Below, piece after piece: positions 34,781-51,649 of a stretch of DNA of 64,000 nucleotides (within the stretch, counting starts at the first letter, position 1; each line of letters opens with the position of its first letter). Both the position numbers and the translations under genes were made by a program. Origin of the DNA: Gadus chalcogrammus (lineage: Eukaryota > Chordata > Actinopteri > Gadiformes > Gadidae); NCBI RefSeq assembly GCF_026213295.1, contig NC_079428.1, positions 9,909,302 to 9,973,301 on the forward strand. Direction: 5' to 3'. The notes beneath the pieces were generated by a model. It was not told the DNA's origin and made no database searches. It saw only the letters and a list, made by a program, of their open reading frames with translations.

Positions 34781-35390
34781 ACCTGTTTAGTAGTGAAAAA
34801 ACAAATCACATTCCAACAATGTAGTGGAGATTAGTTAAGGGCAACGTGAGGGGCGACATTACAATGCTTTTGGATTGTGTGCACATTTCTTCAACACGGG
34901 CAAGAAAAACCATCAACATCAATCTCAAAGACAAGCATGTTGTTATTTTTTTCTTCACAGTAGTCTTATCACAGGGATCAAACAGACAGACAGAGAATCC
35001 ACATTGCGGCAGCCCTCGTGTGTATGCACAGTTCGGGTTACCAGCGACATCAGAGGGAAACACAACCAGCGCTTTGGATAACCAACAAAAGAAAAGAAAA
35101 AAGATTGTGCCAAACAATGGGAATGCAAGCAGAGGGGTGAAGAGCGACTCTGCACATTCAGGGGGGGGGGGAGGGAGACGGGGAAACAGAATCACCTTGA
35201 GGTGGTGGTAGATGGATACACACTTGTTGTTTTTTTTCCACTCAGAACCGACTGACAAACAGACATTTCCCAAAGAATCAGCAAATGTTGCTGGTGGTTT
35301 CTTTGAGACCCAAGCAGAGAGAGAAGAAGGAGAAAAACACATTTGAAACAGAAAAGCATTACCTGTGAGACCCACCCCCACTTGTGGATC
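34781..35390 (-). other. Longest non-repeat open frame, not called as a gene
   Basis: Minus frame 34806-35381 is open for 191 codons; it runs through a PPPPP block (G-run 35161-35171) and hydrophobic FPLFGTIFFLFFCWL. No homology recognised. It follows the 30-nt neurexin exon by about 560 nt inside the intron. Confidence 0.2.
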
Positions 35391-35720
35391 AGGTCGTCGT
35401 GGGTGGTGGTGTTGGTGGGGGAGGTGTGGTCAGAAGATATAGGAGGGGTTTTCCAGAGGCACAGGACAAAAGATTGGGAGGACGGACAGTGGTGGGGGAG
35501 GAGTTGATGGCAGTGGTGTTGGTGGTGTTAATGGGGGTGCGGATCGAGGTGAAGCAAAGTGGGACAAGGACATGAACTTGGTGGAGGGTGGGGTTTGGCG
35601 AGGGGGATGCCATGAGAGGAAAGGAGGATGGAAGGACGAATACAAAAATAAGAACCCCACAACACAAATAGGAAAGTGGAGAAGGGGGGGGGGGAGGAGT
35701 CCGTGGATGATGCGTGGAAG
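35391..35720. repeat. GGT/TGG-rich low-complexity tract
   Basis: Many GGTGGTGTTGG, GGAGG and GGGGGAGG words. The proline/threonine-rich minus frame across it (TTPPPPTPPPTTT) is a by-product. Confidence 0.6.
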
Positions 35721-35945
35721 GCACCGGAAGATTGGGGACGTAATGGAGGAATGTCCGTTTGAGATGGAGGGGGAGGGGGAGGAGATTGAGTGGAAAAAGG
35801 CTGGGCCAGGGTTTGTGTTTTGTTTTTTCGAAGACGGAGATTGGCTCGATTGGCTTCCTCTAGCGAAGAGTGACTTTGAAAAAAACGATTCTAAATAAAA
35901 AAAGAAACTAAAAGAGGAACTAAAACAAAAGTAATGAAGCCATAC

Positions 35946-35975
35946 CTTGGTTGTTTAGCGTCAGGTGCGCCAGAC
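35946..35975 (-). CDS. nrxn2: Neurexin alpha SS1 microexon, 30 nt (nrxn2-like)
   Basis: Neurexins are presynaptic single-pass adhesion molecules; SS1 lies between the first EGF-like domain and the second LNS domain and is alternatively spliced. On the minus strand a long pyrimidine tract ends in TTCAAG, followed by 30 nt and then a donor, AAG/gtatgg. Read in phase 1, the exon encodes (G)LAHLTLNNQ with a leftover G, so both ends are phase 1 and the exon is skippable. Neurexin-1 has GLAHLMMGDQ here and, from memory, neurexin-2 has GPAHLTLNSE, so AHLTLN favours a neurexin-2 orthologue. The other two frames give a stop (VWRT*) or an unrelated SGAPDAKQP. Length, phase, peptide and splice sites agree. 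Paralogue assignment (nrxn2a or nrxn2b) is open. Confidence 0.85.
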
Positions 35976-35977
35976 CT

Positions 35978-36090
35978 TGAAGGGGGAAAGAACAGAAAAA
36001 CAGAAAACAGAAAAAAGGGGGAAAAAGGTCATAAAGGCACAGGGAGGTAGAGGAAGAAGTAGAAGAAGAAGAAGAAGAAGAGTAAAAAAA
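35978..36090 (-). promoter_or_regulatory. Polypyrimidine tract upstream of the 30-nt microexon
   Basis: In transcript orientation about 110 nt before the exon are almost pure C/T: a run of CTT repeats (plus-strand GAA, 36057-36082), then blocks of TTTTTCTG and TTTCCCCCTTCAAG. UCUU/CUUCU motifs are classical PTB (PTBP1/2) sites, and PTB commonly represses neuronal microexons outside neurons. The tract is seen; its role as a repressor site is inference from family knowledge. Confidence 0.55.
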
Positions 36091-36200
36091 AAAGCATTGT
36101 CACAAGGTTGGACTGCAGTTTGTGACAGACATCCTGGGGGGAGGGGGGTCACGGATGTCGAGAGTTCAACTCAAAAGGTTTCAAAAGAAAAACCGACAGG

Positions 36201-36242
36201 GAGAGCGAGAGAGAGAGAGCGAGAGAGAGAGAGAGAAAAGGT

Positions 36243-36327
<85 letters not shown>
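36201..36327. repeat. (GA)n microsatellite
   Basis: GA with GAGCGAGA and GAAAAGG interruptions on the left, then about 76 bp of pure GA. It lies about 225 nt upstream of the 30-nt exon in transcript order, so the pre-mRNA carries a (CU)n tract just before the exon's own pyrimidine tract. Confidence 0.95.
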
Positions 36328-36991
36328 GAAGAGTAAGAGATAGCAAGAGAGTGTAACCGAAAAAAATAAGCAAACACTCTTTGAGGGAGGTGTGTGAGGA
36401 AGGGAAAGGGGAGGAGGGGGGAGGGGTACAGAAAAAAAAAAGCATTTTCGGTTGGTGCAACAGCCCCCAAAGGCTATTGCTCGCACAAATGCTTTTTTTT
36501 TTCTTCTTTGGAGTACTTATGGAACACAGAGAGAACTGTTTGGCAGGAAAAGAAGAAAAAAAAAATCCTAGAGACATCGGAACAAAACCACGTCTCCTAC
36601 CCTAAACGCACTGACATTGTCATGGAGACGCGGGCAGGGGGGGAACACAGGAGGAAAGACGACAAATCCCTACGGAGGCGTTCCGTCCTTGGGATGAAAC
36701 CTGAAACCACTTCACGGGCCAAGGCCCCAAACGCCCAGCCACAGCACAGCAACAGCAAATATGCACTCAACAGTTGGGTAGCTCCGTCAACGACCAGCAC
36801 AGACCATCTCCCTGGAAACCCACGAGTACCACACGCACATCATCACCGTGGATGGAAGTCCACCAGCGCCAGAAGGGCCACCAGGGGCCCCTCAGACGTT
36901 GAACAGATGGAGCCGCTTCGCAGCACCTGACCAGCAACCATCTGACGCCAACACAACATGCGTTTTTGGCCAATCGACCGAGTCTCACCAA

Positions 36992-37022
36992 TCAGACTTC
37001 AGATAAGCAATCTGAAGTCTGA
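36992..37022. other. Perfect 12-bp hairpin
   Basis: TCAGACTTCAGA, loop TAAGCAA, then the exact reverse complement. Confidence 0.8.
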
Positions 37023-37176
37023 CGGCAGACAAGCTCAAATCTGGGCCAACGGCGCGTTTCTCTTTCTTTCGCGTTTGTTTCGACCGCTAATGTGGCTTGA
37101 TGCAGGGATTTGTGAGCGCGTAATTGACTGAACAGCGAACACAATCGCGGCCAAGCACTGGTAAACAGTAACATAC

Positions 37177-37315
37177 CTGTCTGCAAAAGGTTTGAAATCA
37201 ACACTGTGGAGGCTGGCCACTAAAAAATACCCCCCTTCAAATCCTTTTCTGAAAGCCTCCTCTACTCGGGTGAATCTGTTTCTAATTATTGCTTCCGGAC
37301 CAGGCCCCAGAAGTT
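37177..37315 (-). other. Exon-like block with good donor (weak candidate)
   Basis: The minus strand has GCAGACAG/gtatgt as donor and ATAGCAG/AACTTC as a possible acceptor. The 139-nt block is open only in one frame (LLGPGPEAIIRNRF, then GGYFLVASLHSVDF). The open frame extends to 120 codons (37035-37397). The block does not resemble neurexin, 139 nt is not a multiple of three, and the pyrimidine tract is poor. Probably chance. Confidence 0.12.
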
Positions 37316-37790
37316 CTGCTATAACATAGTAGGACTGCTTGATCTGAGATAACCTTTGACCTATCAAAGGCACACTACAGCAATCAGCCCCAAGCATACA
37401 GGAAGGTGAAAGTATTGAGGGCTAGCCTACACCTGGAGTCTTCTATTGAGAAAGGTGAAGGTATGGAGGGCTAGCCGACGCTTCAAGTCTTTTGTGGTGG
37501 CTGTGAGAGAAGGTTGTACATCCACGGCTACGCAGCGAGGTCGAAAAATATCTAACGGCGTCTACAGGTGACTCTGACGCATTTATACAACATCAATGCT
37601 GATGACAAACCGACCACTCTTGAACCCCGTGATCCCAGCTCTGCAACTTTTTGTCACACTTTCCCACCACAACCAACAAACCAACGTAAACATGTCAAAG
37701 ATCCATAGGGGTACCGAGTTGCTCGAAAGAAAAGGAAGAGGTCCTCTAAGGTGGGTCAGCATCTTCAGTTGTTAACAACATGAACACACA

Positions 37791-37820
37791 AACAACAACA
37801 ACAACAACAACGACAACGAC
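37791..37820. repeat. (AAC)n trinucleotide repeat
   Basis: ACAACAACAACAACAACAA followed by CGACAACGAC. Confidence 0.9.
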
Positions 37821-38063
37821 AAAATGCATAACCTATCAGGATGTGACAACCCCAATGCAACAAAACATCAATAAAACTGCAGCTCCTTGCAAATGACTCC
37901 ACTTTGAGGACACACACAAAAGAACATCCCTACACATCCCTGTTGTCCTCTTCCCTAACAACGACTACGCCCCAAACCTTTGCAGCATAGCGAAGGTCCT
38001 CATAATACAGCCGTCTTTTCCTGCTCCTCCGACCAAAGGAAGAGGGATGAGGTACAAGATGAG

Positions 38064-38183
<120 letters not shown>

Positions 38184-38445
38184 GGTATGAGAGGAAAGAA
38201 CAAGTACATTTCACTGCAAGGACAGACAAAACATGCCAGTGAGATTGCAAGTTTTGCATAGATCTTCAGCCCGAGCCCTTGAGAGAAAGACAGAGAGAGG
38301 TGAAGAGGGAAAGGGCAAGAGAGGGGCCTAACGGCTTAACGGCTAATACTTCTTAATTAGATAAAACATCCAATAACGGCTAATATATCTCGCAGCATAA
38401 TTTGCTAAGACCAAGACGCGTCGTTGACACCATAGGACACACTCG

Positions 38446-38446
<1 letters not shown>

Positions 38447-38511
<65 letters not shown>

Positions 38512-38627
38512 ACACACACACACACACACTCGACAAAGACACACACACACACACACGTGTCTCTCGCTCCTTGTGACACATCTAGCCACGCGAGAACACA
38601 GAGTGGCAGCACACACACACACACACA
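38447..38627. repeat. (AC)n microsatellite, compound
   Basis: Pure AC to about 38529 with one ATAC, then smaller AC blocks at 38540-38556 and 38611-38627; degenerate AC words and a GAGGA tract continue to 38850. Confidence 0.95.
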
Positions 38628-39150
38628 CCCACCAACACCCCCAGCATCCACACAATATGTCCTCTCAGAGGGAGATAAAAAAAACCTTGCCAGGCGCCAG
38701 ACACACACATATGCCAGCACGCACACGCCAGACACACACGCCAGAAAGCCCAGCAGAGCAGGGCCAAGAAGAAATGGCTATTACAGGCAAGCTAGCTGGG
38801 GAGGAGAAAGAGGAGGAGGAAGAGGAGGAGGAAGGGGGAGAGAGAGACGGTAGATAAATATAAATCTTGGTAAGGGCGTAATAATAAAAAACACATTTGG
38901 TCAGAATTTATTTAGTAGTGATTTTTAAATGACTACACTTTCAATATGCTCAACCAAAACCCTCTTCACCATTAATTCTGTGGCTTGCCAACACATCCAT
39001 CGACAAACAGTAATTTTATGGAGATATGACCGTGGATTGTTCAAGGACATAGGGGAACCAGCAGCCAGTTTCAACAATGCCACACAATACCACAACTACC
39101 TCTCTACTGCCGCCTACTAGTACTTCAGCAAGTACCGGTTGGTACTTTAG

Positions 39151-39474
39151 AGGTTTTAGGTTCCCAAAATGTATTATAACGAGACCCACCTGTGAAGGGG
39201 CATTCAGCCCAGTACTCAACAAATACTTTGAGCATCAGTAACATGTCAAAACGGCTGACAGCTGCTGAGCTCATTTAGATTTGCAAAGTATATTTTGCCT
39301 CGAAACAGTAGTCCCATTTTCAGTCTTCCAACAGATAAACAGTGTAATACACAGCATGTTTGCATGCATATATATTTGAGATGTTTACCGTACAGATAAA
39401 ACGTATGCTCATGTTGGCCGTCCTGTGAACTGAGAGCCATTTATGGGTCGCGACCCACATTTTTGGAACCACTG
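39151..39474. mobile_element. hAT-like MITE with GGTCGCGACCC ends
   Basis: The right end, read inward on the minus strand, is CAGTGGTTCCAAAAATGTGG followed by GTCGCGACCCATAAATGG, the terminal sequence of a common fish hAT family. The left end, AGGTTCCCAAAATGT then GAGACCCACC, is a decayed inverted copy. About 325 bp, no transposase. No clear 8-bp duplication. Confidence 0.55.
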
Positions 39475-40138
39475 CATTACAGTAATAGCGGTTATAGTGG
39501 TTAAGAGCTGGTCGGAAATGCATCTAGTTTTATGTTCTAATTCCTTTTGGGCAAAGAGGGAGCGGAAAACAGCATGAATCAAATCACGGCGGCCAGAGCA
39601 GGCACTGTAGCCCACACAGCTAGACGGAGCAATCAATCTCAGATCCATGAATCACCACGTTTTTTCTCGGTTTTGTTTTTCCCCTCGCTCAACATCTGAG
39701 CGTTTGATTACATCCTTAATTCCGTGGCGAGTGCAGATGGGCAGTGCCTGGAGCCGAGGCGCCGCGCTCCGATTGGCCGGCCATGATTGAGTGGCAGATG
39801 GAGAAGGACTATAATTTCGCCATTAGTGAAAGAAGACACGCTTCCTGGCAAAATCTGGCCGCCCTTCCCACGGCTCTTCCGTCGCCTCCCCATCCTGTGT
39901 GCATCCTCCGCCACATGCACACTTCCACACGTGCACACTCATTCTCAGTGCAGCTGGTCTTTTTTAAATGTTCTTTCTGTTCCCCCCACTCCACCCACCC
40001 TTTCATCTCAACCATCTCAGCCAATCCCTTCCATTTCCCATTGTATGCTTCAAGACGCTGTCATGCCACTTTGAGTTTCTCAAAGTATGAACATCTGGGA
40101 GCATTCAAAGCCCTGGTCATGCTAAACGAAGCTAAGCC
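39475..40138. other. Unique intronic sequence, partly CNE-like
   Basis: 39700-39860 (CCGCGCTCCGATTGGCCGG, ACTATAATTTCGCCATTAG) is CpG-containing and non-repetitive, with a CCAAT-type ATTGG. No gene seen. Confidence 0.3.
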
Positions 40139-40162
40139 GGGGGGGGGGGGGGGGGGGGGGGG
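40139..40162. repeat. Poly-G run of 24
   Basis: Uninterrupted G run. Confidence 0.95.
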
Positions 40163-40345
40163 TATTACATGAGGTTAAGCACCACCATGGACGAAGCAAG
40201 GTCATGAATTTATATTTGAAGTTCCCATTAGCTTAGAGTTCGCAGCACATCTATTAAAAAATGTTTGCTGTAAACATGTCAAGGAGAGGGAATCTCTGAT
40301 CTGTGACGGGAGACGTTCAATGTAATGCCCAAGAATATGCGCGCA

Positions 40346-40450
<105 letters not shown>

Positions 40451-40724
40451 AATCATAAGCTAAATCCTACATAAATGCGTCCGTACACACACATTACACA
40501 CAGTGATACTGTGTACAGTATTAAATATGAACAGCCTTTTTGAAATGCTAAATGTAATGCGTTTTCCAAGGGTAAGCATGCATGCACACACCTGCATTCC
40601 CAGAAACACACACACACATGAACAGATGTTTCTGCTTGTAAACTTGATAGCGGCGAGAAGGGGTGAATGACGGAAAACTAACTTGAACTAGCATCATTAT
40701 CGACCCTGCCTAATGTATGAATTC

Positions 40725-40890
<166 letters not shown>

Positions 40891-41850
40891 ACCTGTCAGA
40901 GGTATGTGAACGTTTGCTCTTGTGTAGGAGAAACCATGAAGGTCAGACTGCTTGTTGGAAAATGGGCTGCATGTATACCACTTGCCAATGACAGTAACCT
41001 CCTAATAAAACCTACCAATGCGTTACCCAAAGCAGGTCTCTCTACCGGTTTACACATCCCTATGTAGTCCTCTCCTCCATGTCTTAGCTGGAGCCACGCA
41101 ACCTGTTAAATATACGAGGAGAAAAACACAATGATTTTGTCCTTTCTCTCGGGCTTGCTCTCATTTAGAGTGTGGGGGTGTTCCCCAACTTCTAACCCTA
41201 ATCCCCCCCCCCCCGCATCCCATACCCTTCACCACACTTACAGAGCAAATTTTCTATTTGCTATTGAAGCGTACTCATAAGTGCCTATGCGTAATTCAAG
41301 GCTGTTGGAATCCATGACTTGCGTAGGGAGCTACATTTATGAAGTCGCATACATCAAAATTACGATGGTGTTTTGAAATATCCAACTGATTTGTTTAATG
41401 GGCCCGCGTTTCTTGCCTGGGGAGTAGGAGGAATGAGGAAATAGCATTGATAAACTTTAAATAAATTAAAAAGACGTCAAATAACTTCATGGCTTTTTAA
41501 GAGCCCATGCAAAGATTAAAGCTTTCGTAGAGAGATCATTGTTGAATGTGCTCCGATATAAAATGCACAACAAAAACCTGAAATTGAAAGCATAAATTCA
41601 CAGGGGAGGCAAGGGAGAAACCTGAACCATTTGTTTCTGGAGATGTCACAAAGTGTGCGAGAGAGAGAACGTAGAGTAACTGTGAAAAATGCTGATATCT
41701 GTGATGTATAATGCAGGGTCTGCACACAGCTTAAGTGATATATAGAAACTAAAGCAAGAGGAGTTAAAGGGCCCTTAATTATTTAGAGATCTCTGTCAGG
41801 GATACCGTATGTATGAATGAATGAGCATCAGAGAGACAGGAGAGAGACAC
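40891..41850. other. Unique intronic sequence
   Basis: C13 run at 41202-41214. No transposon or gene recognised. Confidence 0.4.
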
Positions 41851-41851
41851 A

Positions 41852-43115
<1,264 letters not shown>

Positions 43116-43855
43116 GCGTTTTGCTCACCATGGGAGAGAGGGCGACCGGGCGGCAGTCGTTTAAGCAAGCAACCTTGCTTTTGAATCCGAGAGCAGCAGA
43201 GAGACTGCGAGGGCGGTAGAGGGTGAGTGTGTGTGGATATTTTCTCACGCCTCGAGACCTATATGCTTTTTAAGGCATTTAGGAAAGGCGTTCATTTCTT
43301 TGTTTTTAACCTCTTTAGGAGAGCCAGAGCATAGACAGATTAAATTGCTCATGGGCTTCGGTTTGACTAGAGACACTTTATTACGAAGCCAAAACATATC
43401 TCGACTCTATTTGCAATGAAAGAGTCCCTAGACATCCTTGGACAAGATGGCCGCTCATTACGACATCCCACCCAAACAGAATTATACATCACTCACAAAA
43501 CTTGCTTGGGGGAAGGCGTTTGCTAAACTCTAATATCGATGGGTCCCGGAAGAAAAAGATCCAATGACTACACTGCGAAAACAACAAATCCCCTCTTCCT
43601 ACCGACGGAGGACGAATGCCACGGTTGACGAGATGCCAGTCGACGCTGACCCCTTACCTAAAGCGCTGAGCCCCCCCCCCCCCCCCAGGCCCTCCTGGGG
43701 TCCCGCAGGTCAACAGGACAAGCACGCGTCAACAGAGTGTAATTCCAGGGGGAGACTTCGCCGCCTCTCCTGTGTCTACATCACCACCCCGTGTACTGTA
43801 GACCCAGGGCTGGTTTCCACACGGCTCTGAAGGGACACTGTTTGGTTATGATGAC
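43116..43855. other. Intronic sequence
   Basis: C16 run at 43671-43686; AAGATGGCCGC at 43444 is a YY1-type motif. Nothing else recognised. Confidence 0.4.
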
Positions 43856-43858
43856 TTA

Positions 43859-43961
43859 GGCCCAATCCCATTTCTACCCCTTACCCCTTCCCCTTACCCC
43901 CCCCCCCCCTTGTTTTTAATGGGTAAGGGGAAGGGGTAAGGTGTAGAAATGGGATTGGGCC
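43859..43961. mobile_element. 103-bp palindromic MITE (PIF/Harbinger-like)
   Basis: Begins GGCCCAATCCCATTTCTACC and ends with its near-perfect inverted copy; the arms continue through CCTTACCCCTTCCCCTTACCC. Flanked by TTA on both sides (43856-43858, 43962-43964), the 3-bp target type of PIF/Harbinger elements. A poly-C run (about 43897-43909) and TTGTTTTTAAT form the loop. Confidence 0.8.
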
Positions 43962-44003
43962 TTAGACTCACTGTTCCAAGACTGTTTGTATTAACTATCG
44001 GGG

Positions 44004-44190
44004 CGTTTAGAGGATGCTTTTATCTGCCAGATACTTGAACTGCTAATTGAGATACAATCAGACTGGTCGTTAAGGAGCGGGTACATATTAGGGCATTTTT
44101 CTCAAGGATGCACACTGGTACACTGCGGATATTAGGGTTCAGAACCCAAACACTTTTGGCTGGGAATCAAACCCCCCTAATCACCAGCTC
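44004..44190 (-). mobile_element. Decayed fish SINE, minus orientation
   Basis: GTTTAGAGGATGCTTTTATC, GCATTTTTCTCAAGGATGC, then TTTTGGCTGGGAATCAAACC: tail, centre and B-box complement. Confidence 0.7.
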
Positions 44191-48126
<3,936 letters not shown>

Positions 48127-49731
48127 GATGCAAGGTTACAATGTTCCTCCCTATGGGTGTCCACACTGTATGAAGAGTAGGTTTGCTCACTGTGCACGTA
48201 AACTGCACTTGGGGCGTTTCATAACCTTTCTCCTAAGCATGCACAGACAACTAGCCGGCAGTCAATGTCTGGATCACCTCACAGTGATAGATGACCGTTT
48301 TCCGAGGTATACGTTTTGCTCATATATACAGCAACACAAACCATTTTCAAAATATCTACTAATATCTTCCACGGCGGAAAATGTCTTATTCTTGCATTGG
48401 CCTCAAAACTGAAAGAAATATTAAGGGTTTTCACCTCTGTCTGACGTAGCTCCGCCGACATGGCATCAAGCCTTCTCCAACACCACCTTCCCTAAAGGCC
48501 TCAACCAACCTCTGCCTTCCTCAAACATGGCGAACCCCAGGGCTCTCTCTATGCCTGGGGACTTCTTCACCAATCAGGGGAGGGCTACGCCTACAAGGCA
48601 GTGCTGCGACTTCCTCCATGCATCCAACAACGATCATCTCCAATCCGCCCTGACCCAGCTCTTCAGGAGGGAAATGCTTAGTCTGTTAACGTGAGCTGTT
48701 TCCCCCCCCCCCCCCCCCCCCCGCCTCCACCCAGAACAGCTGCTCCTAGGCTAAGGATTGAGTCCGTTTTCTCCCGACGCAAGCATCGTAGAGATTGGTG
48801 GTGGGGGGAAACCAAACCTCCTCCTGCCATGGCCCACCTCCGCCCTCACCGTCTGTTCCCGGTCCACCCCTCTATGCCACGGCAACGGTAGGACCTGCCA
48901 TGTGACCTTAGGCCATCCAGTGTAGTCTGCGCTGCACTGGTTGAAAGTGTCAACGCATCAAAGTATTTTTTTTCCTAAATCTTTCGGTTGGGCCTTTGGA
49001 CACTCCAGGACACTTTAACGCAACGGACATAAACAGATCATTTTGTATGCGTTCTTTGAAATGGATAGTGGAATGGAAACAAAATAAGACTATATCTTTT
49101 ACACAGCGGGGCCGAAGCGACTTGTAGACGCTCTTCTTCGGCCAGGCACAGTGCGACCCTTACCAGACACCGTACGATAATGAACCGATCATCCCCACCT
49201 GGGCCTAGGATTCATGTCTATTTATTCCCTTTGCTCAACTCACTCCCTGCTGAATCTTCACAAACATTTGTTGCACTCGTTTTTTGCCAGAACGTGGTTC
49301 TAAGTTGGACTTGTTTCTCCCCTTTGTTTTATCGCGGAAAGTGAGTGTTTGTTTGTACTGCGTCTGTTACTTACTTTCAGTAAAGATGTAATTTTGTTTT
49401 TACAAATGCAATGCTCCCCCGCACCGCTTCTTACACAACGAATTTGGATTCACAACTTACCCAGACCGCAACAAAATCAAGTGTGAAGCCCTGGAGTGAA
49501 TAGGTGCTGTCTGTGCGCACTTGAACGGGAATTTTAATCTTTTCAGAAAAGCTAGAATGAACAGACAACCGATGGATACAAAGGCAGCTTTCTTTTAATT
49601 CCCCAGCACTCACCAACAATGTAGTACAATGGCAACCACTGCCTTGTAGACAAGCATCCAGGGCCTTTGGTTTGTTGACGGCTAATCGAGAGCTGGGAGG
49701 GGGAGGTAAGGGGTGTGAGGGGTGGCTGGAT
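48127..49731. other. Intronic sequence with a poly-C run
   Basis: C21 run at 48702-48722. 48480-48680 has a 50-codon plus frame (ALSMPGDFFTNQGRATP) that I do not recognise. 49190-49340 shows no repeat. Confidence 0.35.
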
Positions 49732-49783
49732 GGGGGGGGGGGGGCGGTGAGGGGCATTGGGAGGGTGGGGGGGGGGGGGGGGG
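49732..49783. repeat. Two poly-G runs
   Basis: G13 at 49732-49744 and G17 at 49767-49783, within a GGGAGG-rich stretch. Confidence 0.9.
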
Positions 49784-49922
49784 CTACACTGCTTCTCCAA
49801 GCAGCTTTACCTGTGCGGTCCTGGGGCTTCCAGTCAGCCGTGGGCTGGATCAGCTCATCTCCACGGAGATGGCAGGAAGGTAAACTGGATTAGGGGCTCA
49901 AGGATCCCCAGAATGCACACGT

Positions 49923-50065
<143 letters not shown>

Positions 50066-51423
50066 AGTAGAGGCGCTGAGAGAGCATGTGTCGGGGAGCA
50101 GTGTTTGTTGTGTGTGTTTGTCGTGTGTGTCGGGTTCGGGGCTGGTGGCGAGGTGGATGGATGTTAAAGCGCGCTGCTCGAGAGACATTAAGCGATTGAC
50201 GTGCGTTTGATTTCCCTGTCGCAATTAAAAGGCGAGGGTACCTGGCGCCGTCTGCACGCTGCGACGTGGAGACACTTGGTAATGAGCGTCGATGTGCCGA
50301 CTGACAATGAACCCGACACGCCCCTAGATGCCTATCCACTTACTCGAGTTTCCCATTATGCCACACATTGAAAAAAGGCGTTCTTCGTAGCGACGCGCAA
50401 CGAGGGGAACGTCAGTGTGACATGTGTGCAGTGTGGGCGTGTCAGGACTTATTTAGAAGGCGTGGCCCAGGAGTGGCACATAATAACACGGGGGGGGGGG
50501 GGGGGTGATGAGCTATAACGCCCAGTCTATGCAAAGCAGTCAGACGAATATATACTTTACAAAATGTTCTTATGTTATTGACAGTGTATGTTAGATTTAG
50601 AGTGAGTTGCATACAAATTGTGTGAGGGTCTGTTCACAAAGTCCCCGGACTCACACATTCTGCACTACAAACTATGTTTCTTTTGAATCTGCTTAATTTC
50701 TCTGTGTTCATACATAATCTTGCTTTCAGCCAATTGGCGGTCTCTGTGTCACCTACATGATCATGCTTTCAGTCAATCATTGGTCGGCGACCGCCTAACC
50801 CGCTCACTTGCGAGGGTCCAAAGCAGAGCCGCTATGTCTGGTGATGGGGGTTCGCTTGGCGATGGAGCCGTAACTGAGGCATACACCTGCCCGTGACACG
50901 TGGAGGAGCTGGGCCACCATGCTAGTGGAAAGCCAGCCAGGCAGAACCTGCTTGGAGGTCGTTTCAAGGGCGCTTTCCACGGGCCCTCTCCGGGACCGAG
51001 TGACGAGAGCTTGCCTGTCATCACGTTCTGACTGAGCTCCTCTGAAGGACGGAGGAAAGGAAAAAGGTCAAAGGGGGAAAGGTGCTTCAAACCCAACGGA
51101 GATGCCCGCTGAGGACAATGAATCAGGAGGTTTTTTTATTCCACTGTTTTAATGTGAAAGTGAAATTGACATAGATAGAAATTGATGTTTTCATGTGGAA
51201 TTATATGACTTCAGTCATATTGGCTGTGAGAGCAATAGGTCTATCCATTACCTTGCATTGTCAATGAAATCATTGCGGTCTGGTTATTACACAGGATATT
51301 TTCCAAAAAGCCCAAGAAGCCTTCAACTCTGAACTCGTTCCAGAAGTTTCTTATTAGAAGCTTCTCGTGCAGCACTTCCAATATTTGTCATTATTCCAAT
51401 TTTTGATTGCAAGCTTTGTTTAT
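50066..51423. other. Intronic sequence
   Basis: G15 run near 50491-50505. CATGCTTTCAGTCAAT at 50762 is an imperfect duplicate of CTTGCTTTCAGCCAAT at 50719. The 107-codon minus frame 50773-51096 is not recognised. Confidence 0.35.
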
Positions 51424-51476
51424 CCTCTGCCACAATTGGAAGTCGCTTTGGCTGAAAGCGTCTGCTAAATGTAAAT
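51424..51476 (+). mobile_element. Fish SINE tail fragment
   Basis: GGAAGTCGCTTTGGCTGAAAG, then CGTCTGCTAAATGTAAATA, close to the canonical tail. Confidence 0.8.
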
Positions 51477-51545
51477 ATAGCGTGTCTGCCGTTTGATTGT
51501 AAGAAATCAAGTAAACAATGTTCAAAACAATGGCAAGGATGTTTT

Positions 51546-51649
<104 letters not shown>

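Larger units (their letters stand above)
36328..37790. other. Intronic sequence upstream of the 30-nt microexon
   Basis: Contains poly-A/T patches, a 51-bp duplication at 37401-37499 (AAGGTGAA(A/G)GTAT(T/G)GAGGG, then CTAGCC), the 12-bp hairpin and the exon-like block listed separately. Confidence 0.4.

Noticed and set aside
34806..35381. 191-codon minus frame, the longest outside simple repeats
   Set aside because: No domain or homology, runs through a homopolymer-coded PPPPP and ignores the intron context.
35389..35724. Pro/Thr-rich frame resembling a mucin-like stalk
   Set aside because: Composition follows directly from the GGT/TGG-rich DNA; no flanking coding evidence.
36600..36930. 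Apparently balanced coding-like sequence on both strands
   Set aside because: No frame gives a recognisable protein and no splice-site pair frames it; left as intron.
48480..48690. Possible retrotransposon gag-like frame
   Set aside because: Only about 50 codons, no zinc knuckle or recognisable gag motif.
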